DNA of 64,000 nucleotides. Origin: Schlegelella_A sp963778525. GTDB taxonomy: Bacteria; Pseudomonadota; Gammaproteobacteria; Burkholderiales; Burkholderiaceae_C. The position numbers and the translations under genes are program-made. Below are positions 55,252-64,000 of this stretch, piece by piece; the first letter of the stretch is position 1; each line of letters starts with the position of its first letter. The notes under the pieces were generated by a model that did not search any database, was not told the DNA's origin, and saw only the letters and a program-made list of their open reading frames with translations. The stretch covers positions 372,001 to 436,000 of the forward strand of contig CAVZUJ010000009.1 of NCBI GenBank assembly GCA_963778525.1. The letters are read 5' to 3'.

Positions 55252-55719
55252 ATGACCGCCCGTCTCGATGCCATCGATCGCAAGATTCTTGAAGTCGTGC
55301 AGGCCGACGGCCGGATTTCAAATGTCGACTTGGCGGCGCGCATCCATCTCTCGGCGCCGCAATGTTTTCGCCGCGTCCGATCGCTCGAAGAGCGCGGCGT
55401 GCTGCGTGGCTACCGTGCCGAGGTGAACCCGGAGGCGCTCGGCTTCGCGGTGACCGCGTACGTCAGCGTCAGCATCGGCGGCGACGACTTCGGCCGGGTG
55501 CGCGAGATCGAGGCCGAGATCAGTGCCTTCCCGCAGATCCTGGAATGCTTCAGCGTCTCCGGCGAAGACGACTATCTCTTGAAGGTGGTCGCGCACGACC
55601 TCAAGAGCCTCAGCAACTTCCTCACCGATCACCTCATGCAGGTGCCCGGCATCGACGACGTGCGCTCGATGATCTGCCTGGAGGAAATCAAGCCCTCGTC
55701 ATCGTTGCCGGTTGGCTGA
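55252..55719 (+). CDS. Lrp/AsnC-family transcriptional regulator
   Basis: A 155-aa feast/famine regulator. The N-terminal helix-turn-helix reads LDAIDRKILEVVQADGRISNVDLAARI, and the C-terminal RAM ligand domain includes GEDDYLLKVVAHDLKSLSNFL. It is divergent from the ornithine aminotransferase gene, and a dyad lies between them. By analogy with PutR/ArgR-like Lrp proteins, it probably senses ornithine, proline or arginine; the ligand is inferred. Confidence 0.92.
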   Translation: MTARLDAIDRKILEVVQADGRISNVDLAARIHLSAPQCFRRVRSLEERGVLRGYRAEVNPEALGFAVTAYVSVSIGGDDFGRVREIEAEISAFPQILECFSVSGEDDYLLKVVAHDLKSLSNFLTDHLMQVPGIDDVRSMICLEEIKPSSSLPVG

Positions 55720-55741
55720 GCGATCCCGAAAGGATCTGCCC

Positions 55742-55758
55742 CTCCCTCGCGCAGGGAG
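55742..55758. terminator. Possible bidirectional hairpin between lrp-type gene and gdhA
   Basis: CTCCCT and AGGGAG form a six-bp stem with loop CGCGC, followed by a further GGGGAGGG run, in the 87-bp gap between convergent genes. There is no T-run. Similar CTCCCT..AGGGAG palindromes are often dispersed repeats, so terminator function is a guess. Confidence 0.35.
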
Positions 55759-55806
55759 AGGTTGGGGAGGGAGCAGCCCTGTCTCGCTTGCGAGGTCTGT
55801 AGACGC

Positions 55807-57078
55807 CTACGGGTACAGGCCGCGCTCTTCGCGCGCGATAAGAATGCGCTCGCACGCAACCGCGAAGGTCGCCGTGCGCAGGCTGATCTTGTGCCGGTCG
55901 GCGGTGTCCCAGATCTTCTTCAAGGCATCGACCATGATCTTGTCGAGGCGGACGTTGATCTCGTCTTCGCTCCAGAAGAAGCTCGAGAAGTCCTGCACCC
56001 ACTCGAAGTAGCTCACCGTCACGCCGCCGGCGTTGCAGATCACGTCAGGCACGACCAGGATGCCGCGCTCGGAGAGCACGTCGTCGGCCTCCGGCAGGGT
56101 CGGGCCGTTGGCGCCTTCGAGCACCAGCTTGGCCTTGATCCGCCGGGCCCGTTCGGGTGTGATCTGGCCTTCGAGCGCGGCCGGGATGAGGATGTCGCAA
56201 TCGACGTCCCAGAAAGCTTCGTTGTCGATGCGTTCGCCGCCGCGGACGTTGGCGATGCCGGCCTCGTGCGTGATCGCGCCCATCGTGCTGGCCATGTCGA
56301 AGCCGCCCGGATTGACGAGCGTGCCGGTGTGATCCTGCATCGCCACGAGCTTGGCGCCGGACTGCACGAAGAGCTCGGCCGCCGAGCCGCCGACGTTGCC
56401 CATGCCCTGCACCGCGACGCGCGCGCCGTCGAGCGGCAGGCCGATGCGGCGCGCCGCTTCGCGGCCGGTGACGAAGACGCCGCGCCCGGTCGCCTTGACG
56501 CGGCCGAGCGAGCCGCCGAGATGGATCGGCTTGCCGGTGACGACGCCGGTGGCGGTGGTGCCGGTGTTCATCGAATACGTGTCCATCATCCAGGCCATGA
56601 TCTGGCCGTTGGTGTTCACGTCGGGCGCGGGGATGTCGCGCTGCGGGCCGATGATGATGCCGATCTCGCTGGTGTAGCGACGCGTCATGCGCTCGAGCTC
56701 TTTCATCGAGAGCTGCTTCGGATCGCAGCGGATGCCGCCCTTGGCGCCGCCGTAGGGCAGGTTCACCGCGGCGCACTTCACCGTCATCCAGGCCGAGAGG
56801 GCCATGACCTCTTCGAGCGTCACGTCCGGGTGATAGCGCACGCCGCCCTTGCCCGGGCCGCGCGACAGGTTGTGCTGGACGCGAAAGCCTTCGAAGTGGG
56901 CGACGCTGCCGTCGTCCATCTCGATCGGCACGTCGACGATGAGCGCTCGCTTCGGCCGCTTGAGCGTCTCCGACCAGCGCGCCAGCGGCCCGAGGTAGGG
57001 CAGGACGCGGTCGACCTGGGAGAGGTAGGTGTGCCACGGGCTGGTGGCCGTCGGCGTGAGGTAGGAGAGGTAGCTCAT
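55807..57078 (-). CDS. gdhA: Glutamate dehydrogenase (Glu/Leu/Phe/Val family)
   Basis: A 423-aa enzyme interconverting glutamate and 2-oxoglutarate plus ammonia. The substrate-binding and catalytic lysines are in GPGKGGVRYHPDV and NLPYGGAKGGIRCDP. The Rossmann motif is VAVQGMGNVGGSAAELF. Length and motifs suit the hexameric short class, probably NAD-linked as in catabolism. ATG 57078 (MSYLSYLTPTATSPW) matches the family N-terminus. Close to rocD, proC and putA, it would finish ornithine/proline degradation. Confidence 0.92.
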   Translation of the reverse strand: MSYLSYLTPTATSPWHTYLSQVDRVLPYLGPLARWSETLKRPKRALIVDVPIEMDDGSVAHFEGFRVQHNLSRGPGKGGVRYHPDVTLEEVMALSAWMTVKCAAVNLPYGGAKGGIRCDPKQLSMKELERMTRRYTSEIGIIIGPQRDIPAPDVNTNGQIMAWMMDTYSMNTGTTATGVVTGKPIHLGGSLGRVKATGRGVFVTGREAARRIGLPLDGARVAVQGMGNVGGSAAELFVQSGAKLVAMQDHTGTLVNPGGFDMASTMGAITHEAGIANVRGGERIDNEAFWDVDCDILIPAALEGQITPERARRIKAKLVLEGANGPTLPEADDVLSERGILVVPDVICNAGGVTVSYFEWVQDFSSFFWSEDEINVRLDKIMVDALKKIWDTADRHKISLRTATFAVACERILIAREERGLYP

Positions 57079-57142
57079 GGATGGATCACCCGGGAAAAGA
57101 GGCGGCCGGGGCGTGGCCAAGTCCGAGACTCTAGCCCTCGAC

Positions 57143-57958
57143 TCAGGACGGGCGGCCGAACTCGTCGCCGAGCGCGCGGGCTCGATCGCGTGCCGCGAGG
57201 ATGGCCGCGATCAGGGCCGCCTTCATTCCGCGTTCCTCGAGCACGAGCATCGCTGCATGCGTCGTGCCGCCGGGCGAGGTGACGTTGCGGCGCAGCGTCT
57301 CCGGCGGCTCGGCCGTGCGCGCCGCCAGCGCGGCCGCGCCGGCGACGGTCTGGATGGCCAGACGCTTGGCATCGGCCTCGGGCAGGCCCATTTCGCGCGC
57401 CGCGGCGAGCATCGCCTCGATGAGATGAAAGACGTAGGCCGGGCCCGAACCGGAAAGCGCGGTCACCGCATCGAGCGCATCCTCGCGATCGACCCAGACG
57501 ACTTCGCCGGTCGGCGCGAGCAGGCTGTCGACCAGGGCCCGATCGAGCTCGGTGGCGGCCGGGCGCGCGAACACGCCCGCCACGCCCTTGCCGATCAGCG
57601 CCGGCGTGTTCGGCATGGCCCGCACGACCCGGGCAGCGCCGGTCGCCGCGGCGATGGCGTCGCTGCGGATGCCGGCCATCACGCTCAGGTGCAAGGCGTC
57701 GCGCACGAAGGGGCGACACGGCGCCGCCGCGCTGGCGAACACCTGCGGCTTGACCGCCCACACCACGACCTCGGCGCCCTCGATCGACGCATCCGCCGCG
57801 GCGATCGCACCGAGATCGAAGCGCTCGCGCAACAGCGTGCGCTGCGCTTCGCCAGGCTCGACCACGAGAACGGAATCGCGCGTCCGGCCGGCGTCGAGGA
57901 GGCCGCCGATGAGCGCGCTCGCCATGTTCCCGCCGCCGATGAACACGATCGTTCGCAT
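57143..57958 (-). CDS. proC: Pyrroline-5-carboxylate reductase
   Basis: A 271-aa NAD(P)H enzyme making proline from pyrroline-5-carboxylate. The dinucleotide motif is VFIGGGNMASALIGGLL at the N-terminus, with VRAMPNTPALIGKGVAG and the C-terminal signature ALSGSGPAYVF and NVTSPGGTTHAAM. The frame stays open upstream of the ATG, but that part is a shadow of the GFA gene. It lies just upstream of gdhA on the same strand. Confidence 0.95.
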   Translation of the reverse strand: MRTIVFIGGGNMASALIGGLLDAGRTRDSVLVVEPGEAQRTLLRERFDLGAIAAADASIEGAEVVVWAVKPQVFASAAAPCRPFVRDALHLSVMAGIRSDAIAAATGAARVVRAMPNTPALIGKGVAGVFARPAATELDRALVDSLLAPTGEVVWVDREDALDAVTALSGSGPAYVFHLIEAMLAAAREMGLPEADAKRLAIQTVAGAAALAARTAEPPETLRRNVTSPGGTTHAAMLVLEERGMKAALIAAILAARDRARALGDEFGRPS

Positions 57959-58072
57959 CGGCTCAGTGTACGCAAGGCCTTCGCTGCCGCGCCCTGGCGA
58001 TCGCCCCGATCCCGGCCATGGCATCCTGGTTGCCAGGCAGGGCGCCGAGCCTCGCCAAGGGGAGACACGATC

Positions 58073-58561
58073 ATGAAATTGAACGGTTCCTGCCACTGCC
58101 GCGCGGTGCGCTTCAGCGTCGAGGCGCAAAGTCCGGTGCCCTTCATGCATTGCCACTGCTCGATCTGCCGCAAGACCGCGGGCAGCGGCGGCTACGGCAT
58201 CAACCTCGGCGCCAAGTCGGCGACCCTGAAGGTCACCGGCGAGCAGCATCTCGGCCGCTATCACGCCTTCATCCGCGAGCCCGGCCAGCGCACGAAGCGC
58301 TCGAAGGCCGAGCGGTGCTTCTGCCGCGAGTGCGGCAGCGCCTTGTGGCTGTACGACCCGCGCTGGCCCGAGCTGGTGCATCCGCATGCCTCGGCCATCG
58401 ACACGCCCTTGCCGAAGCCGAAGGAAGTCGTGGAAGCGGCACTTGCCGATTCGCCTTCGTGGGTCGACGTGCCGAAAGGCAAGGGCCACGTGCACTGCCG
58501 CAAGTGGCCGCAAGAGTCGCTGGAGGACTGGCACAAGCGCCATCACCTCCTGAGCGCCTGA
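58073..58561 (+). CDS. GFA-family (glutathione-dependent formaldehyde-activating-like) protein
   Basis: A 162-aa zinc protein of the Mss4/GFA fold. Three Cys clusters are visible: GSCHCRAVRF, HCHCSICRKTAG and RCFCRECGSALW, which bind one structural and one catalytic zinc. The name comes from the Paracoccus enzyme; most relatives, including this one, are of unknown activity. GGGGAG lies about ten bases before the ATG. It is the only rightward gene between proC and putA. Confidence 0.88.
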   Translation: MKLNGSCHCRAVRFSVEAQSPVPFMHCHCSICRKTAGSGGYGINLGAKSATLKVTGEQHLGRYHAFIREPGQRTKRSKAERCFCRECGSALWLYDPRWPELVHPHASAIDTPLPKPKEVVEAALADSPSWVDVPKGKGHVHCRKWPQESLEDWHKRHHLLSA

Positions 58562-58577
58562 CGCCGGCGGCGCGCCT

Positions 58578-61500
58578 TCAGGGCAGGCCGGCGAGGAGCG
58601 CGGCGTTGCCGCCGGCCGCGGCGGTGTTGATCGTCACCACCTGCTCGGCGCAAAAGCGCGGCAGGTAGTGCGGCCCGCCGGCTTTCGGTCCGGTGCCCGA
58701 CAAGCCTTCGCCGCCGAAGGGCTGAACCCCGACCACCGCGCCGATCATGTTGCGATTGACGTAGACATTGCCGATCCTGGCTTCATGCGCCAGGCGCAGG
58801 GCGCGGCTGTCGATGCGGGTCTGGATGCCGAGCGTCAGGCCGTAGCCGAGCGCATTGATTCGGCCGATCACGGCATCGACGTCGCCGCCCCAGCGCACGA
58901 TGTGCAGCACCGGCCCGAAGATTTCGTTCGTCACGTCCTCGATGCCGGCCAGCTCGAAGGCGACCGGCGCGATGAAGCGCGACGATCGCCGATCGCGGCC
59001 CCGCCAGCGGCGCTTCGCCGACGCAGCGCGCCTCATGCCGCAGACGCTCGATGTTCGAGGCAATGGCGGTCCAGGCGTCGGCGTCGATGAGCGGCCCGAC
59101 ATCGGTCTCGTAGCGCGCCGGGTCGCCCACCTTGAGCTCGGCGAGCGCGCCGCGCACCATCTCGATCACGGCGTCGGCAACGCCCTCGTGCACGCAGAGC
59201 AGGCGCAAGGCCGAGCAGCGCTGGCCGGCGGAGCGAAAGGCGCTCTGCACGACGGCGTCGACCACCTGCTCGGGCAGCGCGCTGGAGTCGACGATCATGG
59301 CGTTGACGCCGCCGGTCTCCGCGATCAAGGGCACGATCGCGCCGGAGCGCGCCGCCAGGCTGCGGTTGATCGCCTGCGCCACCGGCAACGAGCCGGTGAA
59401 GCAGACGCCGCCAATGCGCGCATCGGCGACAAGCGCCGCACCGACGCTCTCGCCCGGCCCATGCACCAGGGATAGCGCATCGGGCGGCACGCCGGCCTCA
59501 TGCAGCAGCGCCACCATGCGCGCGGCGACCGCCGGCGTCTGCTCGGCCGGCTTGGCGACGACGCTGTTGCCCGCCACGAGCGCCGCCACGACCTGGCCGC
59601 CGAAGATGGCGAGCGGGAAGTTCCAGGGGCTGATGCAGGCGAAGACGCCGCGGCCGTGCAGATGCAGCTCGTTGCTCTCGCCGGTCGGACCGGGCAGCGT
59701 CTGCGGCGCCAGGCGTCGCTCGGCCTCGTCGGCGTAGTAGCGGCAGAAGTCGACCGCTTCCCGAACCTCGGCAACGCAGTCGCCCGAGCGTCTTGCCGGC
59801 CTCGAGCACGAGCAGGCCGCAGAACTCCGGCAGGCGCAGCTCGAGGGCATCGGCGGCCCGCCGCAGCACGGCCGCGCGCATGGCTACCGCCTGTCGAATT
59901 CCAGGCCGCGAAGGCGCCTTGGGCACGACCGACGGCGGCCGCGACATCGGCGGCACTCGCCTCGGCCACCGCTTCGACGCGCGTGGCTGCGATCGCCCGC
60001 TCGAGCGGCTCGCGCTCGGCGAGGTTGGCAAGATCGAGCCCGCGCGAGTTGGCGCGGGCCTCGGCGCCATGGCCCTCGCTTCGGTAGAGGTCCACAGGCA
60101 GCGGCAGCGAGCGGACCGGCTCGCCCGGCAAGAGCGGCGACGCGAGCAAGGCCTCGACGTCCACCGACGCGTCCGAGAGCTGATGCACGAACGACGAGTT
60201 GGCGCCGTTCTCGAGCAGCCTGCGCACGAGATAGGCCAGCAGGTCGCGATGCTCGCCGACCGGCGCATAGACCCGCAGCGGCACGGCGGGCGAGCCCTTC
60301 GAATGCAGCACTTCGCGGTAGACCGCCTCGCCCATGCCATGCAGGCGCTGCATCTCGAAGCGCGCGTTGCGCTTGTCGCGCCATCTGCAGGATCGCCGCG
60401 ACGGTGCCGGCGTTGTGCGTCGCGAACTGCGCGTAGATGACGTCGCCATGCCCGAGCAGGGCCGCGCGCAGGCCAGATACGAGACATCGGTGTGCGTTTT
60501 TTCGGTGAACACCGGATAGCCCGCCAGGCCCATCTCCTGCGCCCGCTTGACCTCGCCGTCCCAGTACGCGCCCTTGACCAGGCGAACCATGAAGCGCAGG
60601 CCGGTCTCGCGGCCGATGCGGGCCACTTCGTCGACGGCTTCGATCGCGCGCGTCTGATAGGCCTGCACCGCGAGACCGAAGCCGCGCCACTGCGGATAGG
60701 CGACGGCGATGTCGCGGGCGAGCGCCTCGAAGACGTCGAGCGACAGCTCGAGCCGGTCGCTCTCTTCGGCGTCGATGGTCAGGTTGAGGTTGGCCGCGGC
60801 CGCCAGGTCGACCAAGCGGCGCACGCGCGGCACCAGCTCGGCGAAGACGCGCCCGCGCTGCGCCTCCTCATAGCGCGAGAAGAGCGCCGAGAGCTTGATC
60901 GAGATGCCGTCGGCGTCTTCGGGGCCGGCGCCGTTGCGGCCGCGCGCAATGGCCGCGATCGCGTCGGCATACGACGCCAGGTAGCGTTCGGCGTCGCGCT
61001 CGGTGCGCGCGCCTTCGCCGAGCATGTCGTAGCTGAAACGCAGGCCCGGCTGCTGCTTCCGCGCGCTCGCCGCCTCGCCGAGCGCCTCGCCGATCGAGCG
61101 GCCCAGGACGAACTGGCGGCCGAGCAGCTGGATCGCCCGCACCGTCGCCGCGACCACCGTCTGCGCGCCGAGACGGCGCAGCAGGCCGGTGTCGGCTTCG
61201 GCGTCGGGCAGGAAGCGCTTCGAGAGCGAGATGGCGCTCGCCGACAGGCTGGCGACCAAGCGGTGCGGCGAGCCGCTGCGTTCGTCGGCCGACGCGGCGT
61301 TGAAGTCGGCGCGACCGAGCTGGTCGGCGGTCAGCGCGATCGCGGTCTCGACGTCGGGCACGCGCAGCAGGGCCTCGGCCAGGCGCATCAGGGCGAGCCC
61401 TTCGCGACTCGAGATCGGATATTCCTGGAGCAGCGATTCGAGGGCCCAGAACGGCGCCGGCTTGTCGCGCACCGCCTGCACCCAGGGTCGTGCCATCGCG

Positions 61501-61616
61501 ACGACGCCGGGCCAGTCGATGCTTTGCCCCGCCGCGCGCCCAAGCCGGGCCACGACCTCGGCCTCGTCGCGAACCGGCGGCGGCAGGCGCGCGTGTGGCG
61601 GCGGCGCGAAACTCAT
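58578..61616 (-). CDS. putA: Bifunctional proline dehydrogenase / glutamate semialdehyde dehydrogenase, about five frameshifts
   Basis: Two-step proline catabolic enzyme, about 1010 aa if joined; the N-terminal ribbon-helix-helix repressor domain of larger PutA is absent. The FAD proline dehydrogenase half (KGAYWDGEVKRAQEM, RFMVRLV) is intact down to HTDVSYLACA. Frames then change near 60463, 60380, 59897, 59784 and 58990. The aldehyde dehydrogenase half still shows ETGGVNAMIVD, the catalytic Cys in SAGQRCSALRLL and NEIFGPVLHIV. The first two shifts cancel each other. The many small G/C-run indels argue for sequence error. Confidence 0.85.
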
Positions 61617-61639
61617 GGCCGGATTGTGACGAATCGTCT

Positions 61640-62333
61640 TCAGCGCGAGGCCGCGCGCGCGCCGAAGATGGCCGTCCCGATACGCACCAGGGTGGCGCCT
61701 TCGGCGATCGCCGCCTCGAGGTCGGCGCTCATCCCCATCGACAAGGTGTCGAGCTCGAGCCCGTCGCGACGCAAGCCTTCGAAAAGCAGCCGCAGGGCGC
61801 GGTGCGGCTGCCGCTGCGCCTCGAAATCGCCGAGCGGTTCCGGCAAGGCCATCAGGCCGCGCAGGCGCAGGCGCGGCAGCGCCGCGACCGCATCGGGCGG
61901 CGGCGGCGACCTCGCCCGGCGCGAAGCCGGCCTTGCTCGCTTCGCCGCTGATGTTGACCTGCAGGCAGACCGAGAGCGGCGCCAGGTGCGCCGGCCGCTG
62001 CGCGCTCAGTCTTTCGGCCGTCTTGACCCGATCGATGGTGTGGACCCAGTCGAACTGCTCGGCGACCGGCCGGGTCTTGTTGCTCTGCAGCGGGCCGATG
62101 AGTTGCCACTCGACCTGGCCGCGCAAATCGGCCAGCTCGCCGATCTTGTCGAGCGCCTCCTGCACGTAGTTCTCGCCGAAACTTCGCTCGCCGGCGGCAA
62201 AAGCCTCGCGCAGCGCGGCTGCGCCCTGGCTCTTGCCCACGACTAGCAGCGTGACGCTTTGCACGGGGCGCCCGGCGCGGGCACAAGCGCTTGCAATGCG
62301 TTCGTGCACGCGGGCGAGGTTGTCTGCGATCAT
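61640..62333 (-). CDS. yggS: YggS-family PLP homeostasis protein, interrupted by one frameshift
   Basis: PLP-binding protein that controls free pyridoxal phosphate, about 230 aa if joined. The 5' part has the PLP Lys in LLVVGKSQGAAALREAF and then SFGENYVQEALDKI and WQLIGPLQSNKTR. The 3' part (GLMALPEPLGDFEAQ, LSMGMSADLEAAIAEGATLVRIGTAIFG) is in another frame, the shift lying near 61900 in a run of GCC repeats. It is divergent from pilT, a very common arrangement. Confidence 0.88.
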
Positions 62334-62404
62334 TGCGTTACCGTTGCGCCTCAGGAGCGCCGCGACCCCTGTCGCTGCGAGCCGGCGCCACTCCCGGAAG
62401 ATCC

Positions 62405-63448
62405 ATGGACATCACCCAACTGCTGGCGTTTTCCGTCAAGAACAAGGCCTCGGACCTGCACCTTTCCGCAGGCCTGCCGCCGATGATCCGCGTTCACGGC
62501 GACGTGCGCCGCATCAATGTCGACCCGCTCGAGCACAAGCAAGTGCACGACATGGTGTACGACATCATGAACGACTCGCAGCGCAAGAACTACGAAGAGA
62601 CGCTGGAGTGCGATTTCTCCTTCGAGATCCAGGGCCTGGCGCGCTTTCGGGTCAATGCGTTCAACCAGAACCGCGGCGCCGGCGCCGTGTTCCGGACCAT
62701 TCCCTCCAAGATCCTGACGCTCGAGCAGCTCAACTGCCCGCCTGTCTTCGCCGAGCTCGCGGTCAAGCCGCGCGGCATGGTGCTGTGCACCGGCCCGACC
62801 GGCTCCGGCAAGTCGACGACGCTCGCGGCGATGGTGAACCATCTCAACGAAACCGAGTTCGGCCACGTGCTGACGGTCGAAGACCCGATCGAGTTCGTGC
62901 ACGAGTCGAAGAAGTGCCTGATCAACCAGCGCGAGGTCGGACCGCACACCCTGTCGTTCGCCAACGCCCTGCGCTCGGCGCTGCGCGAAGACCCGGACGC
63001 GATCCTGGTCGGCGAAATGCGCGACCTGGAAACGATTCGCCTGGCACTGACGGCGGCGGAAACCGGCCACCTGGTCTTCGGCACGCTGCACACGTCGAGC
63101 GCCGCGAAGACGGTGGACCGCATCGTCGACGTCTTCCCGGCCGCGGAAAAGGAAATGGTTCGCGCCATGCTTTCGGAGTCGCTGATCGGCGTCATCTCGC
63201 AGACGCTGTGCAAGACCAAGGACGGCGCCGGCCGGGTGGCGGCGCACGAGATCATGCTGGGCACGGCGGCCATCCGCAACCTGATCCGCGAAAGCAAGAT
63301 CGCCCAGATGTACTCGGCGATCCAGACCGGCAACAACCTCGGCATGCAGACGCTCGACCAGAACCTCGCCGACCTGGTGCGGCGTAATATCGTTTCCCCA
63401 GCGGAAGCGCGCAGCAAGGCGAAGTTCCCGGAAAACTTCCCGGGATGA
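62405..63448 (+). CDS. pilT: Type IV pilus retraction ATPase PilT
   Basis: A 347-aa hexameric motor that depolymerises the pilus for twitching. Walker A GPTGSGKST, the Asp box VEDPIEFVHE, Walker B ILVGEMRDLET and the His box HLVFGTLHTSSA are all present. The PilT-specific C-terminal AIRNLIRE motif (TAAIRNLIRESKI) is retained, so retraction should work. ATG 62405 has GGAAG upstream. It is followed by pilU after a palindromic repeat. Confidence 0.96.
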   Translation: MDITQLLAFSVKNKASDLHLSAGLPPMIRVHGDVRRINVDPLEHKQVHDMVYDIMNDSQRKNYEETLECDFSFEIQGLARFRVNAFNQNRGAGAVFRTIPSKILTLEQLNCPPVFAELAVKPRGMVLCTGPTGSGKSTTLAAMVNHLNETEFGHVLTVEDPIEFVHESKKCLINQREVGPHTLSFANALRSALREDPDAILVGEMRDLETIRLALTAAETGHLVFGTLHTSSAAKTVDRIVDVFPAAEKEMVRAMLSESLIGVISQTLCKTKDGAGRVAAHEIMLGTAAIRNLIRESKIAQMYSAIQTGNNLGMQTLDQNLADLVRRNIVSPAEARSKAKFPENFPG

Positions 63449-63530
63449 CGGTGAACCCCCAAGACGCCTGCGGCGTCGCCCCCCCGAGGGGGAGCTCGGT
63501 CCGCTTGGGGCGGCCCGGCGCTGACCGAGA
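63449..63530 (+). repeat. Palindromic intergenic element, copy C
   Basis: Starts directly after the pilT stop and ends 14 bases before the pilU ATG. It has a perfect GACGCC/GGCGTC hairpin (63463-63468 with 63472-63477), a CCCCC/GGGGG hairpin, and a seven-bp stem, 63495-63501 with 63523-63529 (CTCGGTC/GACCGAG). The loop holds TTGGGGCGGCCCGGCG, shared with copies A and B. Confidence 0.85.
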
Positions 63531-63544
63531 CACGAAGGACTGAC

Positions 63545-64000
63545 ATGGAACGCGACCAGGCATCGAAATTCGTCAACGACCTGCTGCGCCTGATGGTGTC
63601 GCGCAACGGCTCCGACCTCTTCCTCACCGCCGACTTCCCGCCGGCCATCAAGGTCGACGGCAAGGTCACCAAGGTCTCGCCGCAGCCGCTCACCGGCCAG
63701 CACACGCTGGCGCTGACCCGTTCGATCATGAACGACAAGCAGGCGGCCGAGTTCGAGCGCACCAAGGAATGCAACTTCGCGGTGGCGCCGCAAGGCATCG
63801 GCCGCTTTCGCGTCAACGCCTTCGTGCAGCAGGGCAACGTTGGCCTGGTGATGCGGACGATCCCGCAGATCGTGCCGACCATCGACACCATGAACCTGCC
63901 GCACGTCCTGAAGGACGTGGCCATGACCAAGCGCGGCCTGGTCATCTTCGTCGGTGCCACCGGCTCGGGCAAGAGCACCTCGCTGGCGGCGATCGTCGAC
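63545..64000 (+). CDS. pilU: PilT-paralogue ATPase PilU (3' end missing)
   Basis: The first 152 codons of the second retraction ATPase, which assists PilT under load. The N-terminus MERDQASKFVNDLLRLMVSR and NGSDLFLTADFPPAIKVDGK are typical of PilU. Walker A GATGSGKST stands close to the window edge, and the gene runs off the right end. AAGGA lies before the ATG. It follows pilT on the same strand. Confidence 0.93.
   Translation, partial: MERDQASKFVNDLLRLMVSRNGSDLFLTADFPPAIKVDGKVTKVSPQPLTGQHTLALTRSIMNDKQAAEFERTKECNFAVAPQGIGRFRVNAFVQQGNVGLVMRTIPQIVPTIDTMNLPHVLKDVAMTKRGLVIFVGATGSGKSTSLAAIVD

Overview
The window is a gene-dense, GC-rich (roughly two thirds G+C) chromosomal segment of a Gram-negative beta-proteobacterium, most likely a Burkholderiales member of the Rubrivivax/Leptothrix/Methylibium type. 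The evidence is the protein make-up: OxyR with cysteines at 199 and 208, GTP-type PckG, LplT plus an LplT-like/PlsC fusion, a Gram-negative porin, the PilT/PilU pair, and a CHCC zinc-finger protein beside ilvE. Palindromic CCCCCACGCTC-type intergenic repeats support this. I saw no prophage, insertion sequence, CRISPR array or integrase. One tRNA gene is present, tRNA-Arg(CCG).

Layout. 1-3.9 kb: an ABC uptake system (binding protein, permease, ATPase) with a MetE-like methyltransferase behind the binding protein; a 313-bp palindromic repeat mosaic separates permease from ATPase. 3.9-4.3 kb: an orphan receiver-domain protein. 4.4-9.0 kb: a leftward four-gene operon (SDR/epimerase, double GNAT, DapA-like aldolase, enolase-superfamily enzyme) that looks like an uncharacterised acid-catabolism pathway. 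9.1-11.9 kb: a divergent AtuA-family protein overlapping a porin. 12-13.3 kb: a FlbD-like small ORF, tRNA-Arg and a di-haem cytochrome c. 13.3-24.5 kb: mostly leftward housekeeping genes (YheT hydrolase, WaaF, IlvE, RadA, carotenoid oxygenase, ArfB, alanine racemase) and a rightward ECF sigma/anti-sigma pair. 24.6-31 kb: lplT, a DMT exporter, glutathione peroxidase, aromatic aminotransferase, a YegD-like Hsp70 and a TPR protein.

31-50 kb: a metallophosphoesterase, a UPF0149 protein, pckG, a tungstate-type binding protein overlapping a MOSC gene, rlmJ, the LplT-PlsC fusion, YihY, a 24-aa membrane peptide with a membrane partner, tgt-queA (queuosine), recG, a Yip1-type protein, a glutamate/aspartate-type binding protein, oxyR and an Fpg/Nei glycosylase. 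50-62 kb: prfC, a serine hydrolase, ubiA, then a pyrroline-5-carboxylate/glutamate locus (rocD, divergent Lrp regulator, gdhA, proC, a GFA protein, putA) and yggS. 62.4-64 kb: pilT and the start of pilU (twitching-motility ATPases).

Two things stand out. First, two kinds of palindromic element occur between co-directional genes; three copies of one kind keep a loop sequence while their stems change in a compensatory way. Second, six otherwise recognisable genes (UPF0149, prfC, serine hydrolase, ubiA, putA, yggS) carry about 13 apparent frameshifts, nearly all between 50.7 and 62 kb. Many lie in short G/C runs, which suggests indel errors in the assembly more than true decay.
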